A DNA stretch of 11,936 nt from Desulfobacterales bacterium (lineage in GTDB: Bacteria > Desulfobacterota > Desulfobacteria > Desulfobacterales > JAFDCJ01): contig CP070771.1 in the NCBI GenBank assembly GCA_020345785.1, positions 5,611,090 to 5,623,025 of the forward strand, written 5' to 3'. The position numbers and the translations under genes are program-made. The notes below the pieces were generated by a model. It saw only the letters and a program-made list of their open reading frames with translations. It searched no databases and was not told the DNA's origin. This document shows, piece after piece, positions 6,441 through 11,936 of the stretch (positions within the stretch are counted from its first letter, which is position 1; each line of letters opens with the position of its first letter).

Positions 6441-6465
6441 ACTATGAGACCCAACTCGATGTCAA
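6436..6465 (-). promoter_or_regulatory. Candidate sigma-70 promoter for the YrdC-family gene
   Basis: On the minus strand a perfect -35 TTGACA (6465-6460) is followed 18 bases later by TAAAAA (6441-6436), a 4-of-6 match to TATAAT. It would give a leader of roughly 100 bases before ATG 6330. The -10 is weak, so this is a candidate only. Confidence 0.35.
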
Positions 6466-6556
6466 GATAACAATTGAGGATTGCCAAAGCCGCGACCATT
6501 TGCTATTCGATATTTTTTCATGAAATGCCAAGGATTCACGATTAAGATTCTACGCT

Positions 6557-6564
6557 AGGGAGGA
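6557..6564 (+). promoter_or_regulatory. guaB ribosome-binding site
   Basis: AGGGAGGA contains GGAGG 6 bases before ATG 6570. It is the strongest Shine-Dalgarno in the window and fixes the guaB start. Confidence 0.8.
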
Positions 6565-6569
6565 TTCCA

Positions 6570-8033
6570 ATGCCAAAAATTCCGCCTGAAGAAGCCTATT
6601 CATTTGACGACGTACTGTTAATACCCAATTATTCGGATGTGTTGCCGAAAGATGTCAATATCAGTACCCCCCTGACCAGGAACATCAACCTCAATATTCC
6701 TATTGTCAGCGCTGCCATGGACACCGTCACCGAGGCGGATGCCGCCATCACCATGGCCAGAGAAGGCGGTATGGGATTCATCCATCGCAATATGAGCATC
6801 GAGAGCCAGGCGATGGAGGTGGATAAAGTTAAAAAATCCGAAAGCGGCATGATCGTGGATCCGGTTACCATCCATCCGGACCAGAAGGTCCATGAGGTGT
6901 TGGCATTAATGGAGCAGTACCGGATTTCCGGTGTGCCGGTGACCAGAGGGGAACAGCTGGTCGGGATCGTCACCAACCGGGACCTGCGATTCGAGACCGA
7001 CCTGGACAAAAAGATTTCAGAGGTCATGACCAAGGACAATCTGATAACAGTTCAGGAAGGAATTACTTTGGAAGAATCCAAAATACTGCTGCACAAACAC
7101 CGCATTGAGAAGCTTTTGGTGGTTGATAGAAGCGGCCGATTGACGGGATTGATAACGATCAAGGATATTGAAAAAATAAAAAAGTATCCTAACGCCTGCA
7201 AAGACAGCCGGGGGCGGTTGCGGGTAGGGGCCGCCGTCGGCGTCGGCCCCGATAACTTAGAGCGCACTGAAGCGTTGCTTAAGGCCGGAGCGGATATTAT
7301 CCTGATAGATACCTCTCACGGCCATTCAGCCAATGTCATTAACGGGGTTAAAACGCTAAAAAGCACGTATGATGGTATTGAGTTGATTGCCGGCAATGTC
7401 GGCACGGCCAAGGGCGCTGAAGATCTGATTAATGCCGGTGTAGACGGTGTCAAAGTCGGCATCGGCGGTGGATCGATTTGCACAACCCGCATTGTTGCCG
7501 GTATCGGTGTGCCCCAAATGACCGCCATTATGAATTGCCGCGCCATTTCCAGCAAAACCGGTGTGCCGTTGATAGCGGACGGCGGAATTCGATTTTCCGG
7601 CGATATCACCAAGGCGATCGGCGCCGGCGCTCATTCCATCATGATCGGGGGACTTCTTGCCGGAACCGAGGAAAGTCCGGGTGAGGTGGTTTTTTTCCAG
7701 GGCCGCAGCTACAAGATGTACCGCGGCATGGGATCGATTGAAGCCATGAAAAAAGGCAGCAAGGATCGCTACTATCAGAGCGAGCAGACCGAAGATGATA
7801 AATTGGTTCCCGAGGGCATTGTCGGCCGTGTGCCTTACCGAGGTTCTCTTTCAGCCAATATTTTCCAGCTTATCGGCGGCCTAAAGGCCGGCATGGGATA
7901 TTGCGGCTGCCGGACGCTGGATGAGCTGAGAGAAAAGGCACGTTTTCTGAAAATCAGTGCCGCCGGCATGCGTGAAAGCCACGTGCATGATGTCATCATT
8001 ACCAAGGAGGCACCGAATTATCGGTTGGAATAA
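6570..8033 (+). CDS. guaB: IMP dehydrogenase
   Basis: This 487-residue enzyme oxidises IMP to XMP with NAD+, the committed step to guanine nucleotides. Seen: the N-terminal [15 protein letters not shown] at 12-26, then a pair of CBS domains at about 94-205 inserted in the TIM barrel, the NAD-site IDTSHGHS at 246-253, GNVGTA at 275-280, the catalytic loop GSICTTR at 301-307 with C304, [12 protein letters not shown] at 334-345, the substrate motif MYRGMGS at 383-389, the flap DRYYQ at 399-403, and the C-terminal [18 protein letters not shown]. Length is standard (488 in Escherichia coli). Residue 300 is Gly where the usual motif reads GIGPGSICTTR. guaA, often next to guaB, is not here; dnaE follows after 375 bases. 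No convincing promoter is seen in 6466-6556. Confidence 0.97.
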   Translation: MPKIPPEEAYSFDDVLLIPNYSDVLPKDVNISTPLTRNINLNIPIVSAAMDTVTEADAAITMAREGGMGFIHRNMSIESQAMEVDKVKKSESGMIVDPVTIHPDQKVHEVLALMEQYRISGVPVTRGEQLVGIVTNRDLRFETDLDKKISEVMTKDNLITVQEGITLEESKILLHKHRIEKLLVVDRSGRLTGLITIKDIEKIKKYPNACKDSRGRLRVGAAVGVGPDNLERTEALLKAGADIILIDTSHGHSANVINGVKTLKSTYDGIELIAGNVGTAKGAEDLINAGVDGVKVGIGGGSICTTRIVAGIGVPQMTAIMNCRAISSKTGVPLIADGGIRFSGDITKAIGAGAHSIMIGGLLAGTEESPGEVVFFQGRSYKMYRGMGSIEAMKKGSKDRYYQSEQTEDDKLVPEGIVGRVPYRGSLSANIFQLIGGLKAGMGYCGCRTLDELREKARFLKISAAGMRESHVHDVIITKEAPNYRLE

Positions 8034-8039
8034 TTTGAC

Positions 8040-8081
8040 GTAGGTTGTAAGTTGTATGTTGTATGTTGTCGGTTGTCTGAG
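8040..8081 (+). repeat. Heptanucleotide tandem repeat, GTTGTAT type, 6 units
   Basis: Units read GTAGGTT, GTAAGTT, GTATGTT, GTATGTT, GTCGGTT, GTCTGAG. Positions 1, 2, 5, 6 and 7 are nearly constant and positions 3-4 vary. The array starts 7 bases after the guaB stop codon. It contains no long open frame of its own. Confidence 0.75.
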
Positions 8082-8169
8082 GCCGTGCGGGTCCGGTATT
8101 TACTTACTTCAGAACAGCAAGATTTCTTCTCGAGTTTATAATGCAATGAAAAAAAGAACAACTCGCCGC

Positions 8170-8184
8170 CCGCAGCCGCTGCGG
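8170..8184. repeat. 6-bp GC hairpin in the guaB-dnaE spacer
   Basis: CCGCAG (8170-8175) pairs with CTGCGG (8179-8184) around a 3-base loop. No T-run follows on either strand. Its function is unknown. Confidence 0.4.
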
Positions 8185-8282
8185 TAACAACTTAATGCCC
8201 AAAATCCATGTGCGTTTCCTGTAAAGAAGGGATTATTGGTCGAGTTTCGGTTATCAAATCAACGCACGAACAGTTTGCAGTA

Positions 8283-8380
8283 CGTTCCCCGCTCCTCGCT
8301 CCCCGCGATCCACAACGCACAACAAACAACATACAACTGACAACGCATAATACACACCCTTCAACCCTCAACCGCAAACT
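8283..8380 (-). repeat. Heptanucleotide tandem repeat, about 14 units, opposite orientation
   Basis: The stretch divides into 14 consecutive 7-base units. It begins with CGTTCCC, CGCTCCT, CGCTCCC, CGCGATC, passes into CACAACG, CACAACA, AACAACA, TACAACT, GACAACG, and ends with CATAATA, CACACCC, TTCAACC, CTCAACC, GCAAACT. Two unit families (CGCTCCC-like and ACAAC-like) share one phase. The ACAAC units are the reverse complement of the GTTGT units at 8040-8081; a 13-base inverted match lies at 8050-8062 and 8326-8338. Confidence 0.75.
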
Positions 8381-8397
8381 GTAGCTAAAAATTAAAC

Positions 8398-8405
8398 GAA
8401 GAAGG
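8398..8405 (+). promoter_or_regulatory. dnaE ribosome-binding site
   Basis: GAAGAAGG lies 3 bases before ATG 8409 and 12 bases before the in-frame ATG 8418. Neither spacing is ideal, so the site does not decide between the two starts. Confidence 0.5.
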
Positions 8406-8408
8406 TAT

Positions 8409-11400
8409 ATGGCTTCCATGACATCATCCAACATCCCCGATTTCGTCCACCTGCATGTCCACACCCAATACAGCCTGCTGGATGGCGCCATCCGCATTGA
8501 AGATTTGCTGCAGCGTGCTGCTGATTTCGGCATGCACTCGGTGGCCATCACTGATCACGGAACCATGTTCGGTGCCGTTGAGTTTTATGACAAGGCCGTC
8601 AAAGCCGGCATCAAGCCAATTATCGGCATCGAAATATATGTTGCGCCCCGCAGCCGCTTTGATAAGACACCGCTGGACAGCAAAGGTCTTTCGCATTTGA
8701 TCCTGCTGGCTGAAAATCTGGAAGGTTATCGCAACCTGTGTAAATTGGCAACGGCTGCCCAGCTTGAAGGGTTTTACTACAAACCCCGGATCGACAAACA
8801 GCTTTTAAAAGAACACAGCAAGGGCCTGATTGCCATGACCGCCTGTTTACACGGCGAAATACCTCAGCGGATTCGGGACGGAAGCATGACGCATGCCGAC
8901 GATGCCGCCCGGGAGTATCAGGCGATATTCGGGGAAAAAAATTTTTTCCTGGAAGTTCAAAATAATGGCATCGATATCCAGGAACGGGTCAACGAAGCCC
9001 TTTTAGATATGAGTCAACGGCTGTCGATTCCTCTGGTGGCCAGCAATGACTGCCATTATTTGCAAAGAGAGGACGTCCGCGCCCATGATGTTTTGCTGTG
9101 CATTCAAACCGGTAAAACCATCCACGACAACGATCGGCTGAAATTCAGAACCGACCAGCTGTACTTCAAGTCAAAAGAAGAAATGCACGATTACTTTAAG
9201 TCCTACCCGGATGCCCTCAGCCATACAGTGGACATCGCCAAACGCTGCAACCTGGAATTTGATTTCAACACCTATCACTTTCCGAAGTTTGATACCGGCT
9301 CGGAAAGCAGCGCCGACGGTCTTTTTGAAGAAAAAGTCCGGCAGGGATTTGCGCGGATCATGGCGCGCATCAAAAGCAAGAATCCCGACCTAGATGAGAC
9401 AATTTATCAGAAGCGTCTCGATTACGAGATCTCCACCGTCAAAGAAATGGGATTTCCCGGTTATTTTTTAATTGTCTCCGACTTCATCCGTCATGCCAAA
9501 GAGTCGGGTGTGCCGGTGGGACCCGGCCGCGGTTCGGCTGCCGGCAGTCTGGTGGCCTACAGCCTGGGAATCACCGATCTGGATCCCATCGCCCATGGAT
9601 TAATCTTCGAACGCTTCCTTAATCCGTCTCGCAAGAGCATGCCCGATATCGATGTCGATTTTTGCATCGACGGACGGGAGGATGTCTACAAGTATGTCGT
9701 CGACAGATACGGCGGCGGCGACTATGTGGCCCAGATCATTACGTTCGGGAAACTCAAGACCCGGGCGGTTATACGCGATGTGGGCCGGGCGCTGGATATT
9801 CCCCTGCGGGAAGTGGATGCGATTGCCAAGATGGTGCCGGATGTCCTGAACATCAGCCTCGATGGAGCCTTAAAGCAGGAACCGCGCTTGGCGGAACTGG
9901 CCGAAAAGGATCCCAATGTGGCCGATCTGATCCAGATCTGCCGCGTGCTCGAGGGGCTGCCGCGGCACGCCTCGACCCATGCCGCCGGCGTTGTCATTGC
10001 CGACCGTCCCCTGGTTGACTACCTGCCTTTGTACCGGGGCAAAAAGGGGGAGGTGGTGACCCAGTTCGATATGAAAATCGTTGAGAAGATTGGTTTGGTC
10101 AAATTTGACTTTCTCGGGTTGCGCAACCTGACGGTCATCTCCAATACCCTTGCCTTGATCAAACGCCAGGGTAAAACGCCGCCGGATCTTGAAAATATTG
10201 AATTGACCGATTCAGATACCTATCGTCTGCTTTCCGCCGGCGACACGACCGGAGTCTTTCAGCTTGAAAGCTCAGGCATGAAAGATTTGCTCGTGCGACT
10301 GAAGCCGGAATCTTTTGATGACATCATCGCCCTGGTAGCGTTGTACCGCCCCGGTCCAATGGAAAGCGGCATGGTCAACGATTATGTTGCCTGCAAACAT
10401 GGGAAAAAAACCGTGGTATATCTGGTGCCCGAACTCGAGCCGATCCTCAAGGAAACCTACGGTGTGATTGTTTACCAGGAGCAAGTCATGAAAATAGCCG
10501 GCGAGCTGGCCAATTACACGATGGCCGAGGCCGATGATTTGCGCAAGGCCATGGGTAAGAAGATTCCTGAAATAATGGCCCAACATCGCCATCGCTTTGT
10601 GCAGGGAGCCAAAGACAACGACATCCCCGGCGACAAGGCCGAAAATCTGTTCAGCCTGATTGAAAAATTCGGCGGATATGGTTTTAACAAGTCTCATAGC
10701 GCCGCCTATGCCCTGATTGCCTATCAGACCGCCTTCCTAAAAGCGCATTTTCCGGTGGAATTTATGGCTTCATTGCTGACCAGTGAAATGCATTCCACCG
10801 ACGGGGTGGTGAAATTTATTGCCGAATGCCGCAGCCACGACATCCCGATTCTGCCGCCGGATATCAATAAAAGTGATACCGCCTTTATGGTGGACGGCAC
10901 GCAGATCCGCTACGGCTTAGTGGCAGTGAAAAATGTCGGTGAAAGTGCCATTGAATCCATCCTTGCCTGCCGCGTCGATCAGACTTTTGAATCGTTGTTT
11001 GACTTTTGTGAGCGGGTGGACCTGAAAAAAGTAAACAAACGGGTTATTGAAAGCCTGATCAAATGCGGCGCTTTTGATTCTACCGGCGCCAAACGATCTC
11101 AGATGATGGCCGCCCTGGAAAGTGCCCTCGACTACGGCCAGCGGGTGCAGCGGGAACGCAACGACCCGCAGATGGGTCTCTTTGACCTGGGTGAGAGCCA
11201 GCCCAGCATAAATGCGCCGGCGTTGCCTGAAATAGGGGAATGGGACGAGAAGCAATTGCTGGCTTTTGAGAAGGAATCCCTTGGATTTTATCTGACCGGG
11301 CATCCGCTAACCCGCTATGAAGACATTCTGGATAAGTTTACCAACGTCAATGCGATATCTATCAAGGAGCTCAAAGACGGCGGCGTTGTCAGAATCGGCG

Positions 11401-11936
11401 GACTTGTCCAAAGCGCCAAAACCATAAAAACCAAAAAAGGTGACCTGATGTCCTTTATTTCCATCGAGGACATGCACGGCGCAGTGGAGGCAATTGTCTT
11501 TGCGCGTGTTTTCGCAGACGCCAGGGATCTGCTGATGGAAGATCGCGCCGTGATCATCCAGGGGCAGGTTCAAAAAGATGAGCAGTCGGTAAAGATTCTG
11601 GCCGACATGGTAATCCCCATTGAAAAAGCCGAGGAGACCTGGGCGGCAAGCGTCCATTTTAATCTGGAAACAAGCCGCACGGACCGGGAAACGCTGACGC
11701 ATCTGCATGCCATCCTCGAGCGACATCCGGGTCCCTGCCCGGCGTTTCTACATTTACGCAGCCCCGACAATACGGATTCGATCATCGCCCTGCCGGAGTC
11801 GCTGAAGTTGAAGGCGGGCGGAGCCCTGCGCCGGGATGTCAACAACTTCCTTGGTTATCGTGCCGTAGAAACGCTTTGCAGCGCTGTGCCCCCGGCGGGC
11901 GCTCTTAACGGTCTTAACCGCAACAGCAGAAGGGAG
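8409..11936 (+). CDS. dnaE: DNA polymerase III alpha subunit (partial at window end)
   Basis: This is the catalytic alpha subunit of the replicative DNA polymerase III holoenzyme. The frame is open for 1176 codons with no stop or frameshift and runs off the window; Escherichia coli DnaE has 1160 residues, so only the extreme C-terminus should be missing. Domains in order: an N-terminal PHP domain with HLHVHT (H14, H16, H18), TDHG (D49), GIE (E75), H96 and NDCHY (D214, H216); the polymerase core with PDIDVDF giving catalytic D413 and D415, and VKFDFLGL giving D567; GGYGFNKSHSAAYALIAYQTAFLKAHFP in the fingers region; a helix-hairpin-helix-like GLVAVKNVGE; the likely beta-clamp motif QMGLF at 921-925; and an OB domain at about 993-1069. 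The PHP metal motifs look canonical, unlike the degenerate Escherichia coli ones. ATG 8409 is used; ATG 8418 is nearly as good. It lies alone downstream of a repeat-rich spacer. Confidence 0.96.
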   Translation, partial: MASMTSSNIPDFVHLHVHTQYSLLDGAIRIEDLLQRAADFGMHSVAITDHGTMFGAVEFYDKAVKAGIKPIIGIEIYVAPRSRFDKTPLDSKGLSHLILLAENLEGYRNLCKLATAAQLEGFYYKPRIDKQLLKEHSKGLIAMTACLHGEIPQRIRDGSMTHADDAAREYQAIFGEKNFFLEVQNNGIDIQERVNEALLDMSQRLSIPLVASNDCHYLQREDVRAHDVLLCIQTGKTIHDNDRLKFRTDQLYFKSKEEMHDYFKSYPDALSHTVDIAKRCNLEFDFNTYHFPKFDTGSESSADGLFEEKVRQGFARIMARIKSKNPDLDETIYQKRLDYEISTVKEMGFPGYFLIVSDFIRHAKESGVPVGPGRGSAAGSLVAYSLGITDLDPIAHGLIFERFLNPSRKSMPDIDVDFCIDGREDVYKYVVDRYGGGDYVAQIITFGKLKTRAVIRDVGRALDIPLREVDAIAKMVPDVLNISLDGALKQEPRLAELAEKDPNVADLIQICRVLEGLPRHASTHAAGVVIADRPLVDYLPLYRGKKGEVVTQFDMKIVEKIGLVKFDFLGLRNLTVISNTLALIKRQGKTPPDLENIELTDSDTYRLLSAGDTTGVFQLESSGMKDLLVRLKPESFDDIIALVALYRPGPMESGMVNDYVACKHGKKTVVYLVPELEPILKETYGVIVYQEQVMKIAGELANYTMAEADDLRKAMGKKIPEIMAQHRHRFVQGAKDNDIPGDKAENLFSLIEKFGGYGFNKSHSAAYALIAYQTAFLKAHFPVEFMASLLTSEMHSTDGVVKFIAECRSHDIPILPPDINKSDTAFMVDGTQIRYGLVAVKNVGESAIESILACRVDQTFESLFDFCERVDLKKVNKRVIESLIKCGAFDSTGAKRSQMMAALESALDYGQRVQRERNDPQMGLFDLGESQPSINAPALPEIGEWDEKQLLAFEKESLGFYLTGHPLTRYEDILDKFTNVNAISIKELKDGGVVRIGGLVQSAKTIKTKKGDLMSFISIEDMHGAVEAIVFARVFADARDLLMEDRAVIIQGQVQKDEQSVKILADMVIPIEKAEETWAASVHFNLETSRTDRETLTHLHAILERHPGPCPAFLHLRSPDNTDSIIALPESLKLKAGGALRRDVNNFLGYRAVETLCSAVPPAGALNGLNRNSRRE

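Larger units (their letters stand above)
8034..8408. other. guaB-dnaE spacer with two opposed heptanucleotide repeat arrays
   Basis: These 375 bases hold no credible gene. A GTTGTNN-type period-7 array follows guaB (8040-8081), and a complementary-type array precedes dnaE (8283-8380). Between them are an isolated consensus -10 TATAAT (8137-8142) without a matching -35, and a 6-bp hairpin CCGCAG/CTGCGG (8170-8184) without a T-tail. No clear guaB terminator is seen. The last bases (8387-8403) repeat the end of rpsA exactly and supply the dnaE ribosome-binding site. Confidence 0.65.

Noticed and set aside
6474..6548. sigma-70 promoter for guaB
   Set aside because: TTGAGG, TTGCCA and TTGCTA were each tried as a -35, but none has a -10 with more than three or four matches at proper spacing.
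8137..8142. TATAAT as a dnaE promoter
   Set aside because: No acceptable -35 lies 16 to 18 bases upstream, and it is about 270 bases from the start codon, beyond a repeat array.
8040..8380. CRISPR array
   Set aside because: Units are 7 bases long, contiguous and without spacers, which is a tandem repeat and not a CRISPR pattern.
8192..8551. Minus-strand open frame of 119 codons crossing the dnaE start and the repeat region
   Set aside because: Its low-complexity Cys/Val/Arg-rich stretch comes from translating the heptanucleotide array, and the rest is antisense to dnaE.
10272..11726. Minus-strand open frames of 128 to 141 codons inside dnaE
   Set aside because: They are shadows of an intact, high-confidence dnaE frame.

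Overview
The window carries ordinary housekeeping genes from what looks like an anaerobic bacterium, most likely a sulfate-reducer-type member of the Desulfobacterota. That placement is inference: it rests on 2-oxoacid:ferredoxin oxidoreductase subunits in a run with an aminotransferase, cytidylate kinase and ribosomal protein S1, on roughly half-GC base composition, and on how the proteins read. No phage, transposase, CRISPR array, tRNA or rRNA was seen, and I did not find a new multi-gene system. The unexplained material is in the spacers.

Layout. Bases 1-139 are a leader with three small inverted repeats. korB (140-883, TPP-binding beta subunit) is followed by a 307-base spacer full of short degenerate direct repeats. 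Then come korC (1191-1730, gamma subunit), a HisC-family aminotransferase (1727-2821) and cmk (2818-3486). These last three overlap by 4 bases each, so they are probably translationally coupled. After 225 bases comes rpsA (3712-5556, six-domain ribosomal protein S1), which ends in an AT-rich palindrome and a strong terminator-like hairpin. A YrdC/YciO/Sua5-family gene lies on the minus strand (5722-6330) and converges on rpsA. guaB (6570-8033, IMP dehydrogenase) points away from it. A 375-base spacer with heptanucleotide repeats in two opposite orientations leads to dnaE (8409 to the window end), which is open over 1176 codons and probably lacks only its last few residues.

How the genes work together. 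KorB and KorC are parts of a CoA-acylating 2-oxoacid:ferredoxin oxidoreductase; its alpha and ferredoxin-like subunits would be expected just upstream of the window. The aminotransferase interconverts amino acids and 2-oxoacids, so its coupling to korC may be metabolic or may only be operon packing. Cmk, GuaB and DnaE serve nucleotide supply and DNA synthesis. S1 and the YrdC-family protein serve translation.

Most notable observations: (i) period-7 repeats upstream of dnaE, present in both orientations; (ii) a repeat-laden spacer (periods 14, 16, 7 and 9) splitting korB from korC; (iii) a run of hairpins before korB; (iv) a 17-base identity between the rpsA 3' end and the dnaE ribosome-binding region; (v) a glycine for the usual proline next to the catalytic loop of GuaB.
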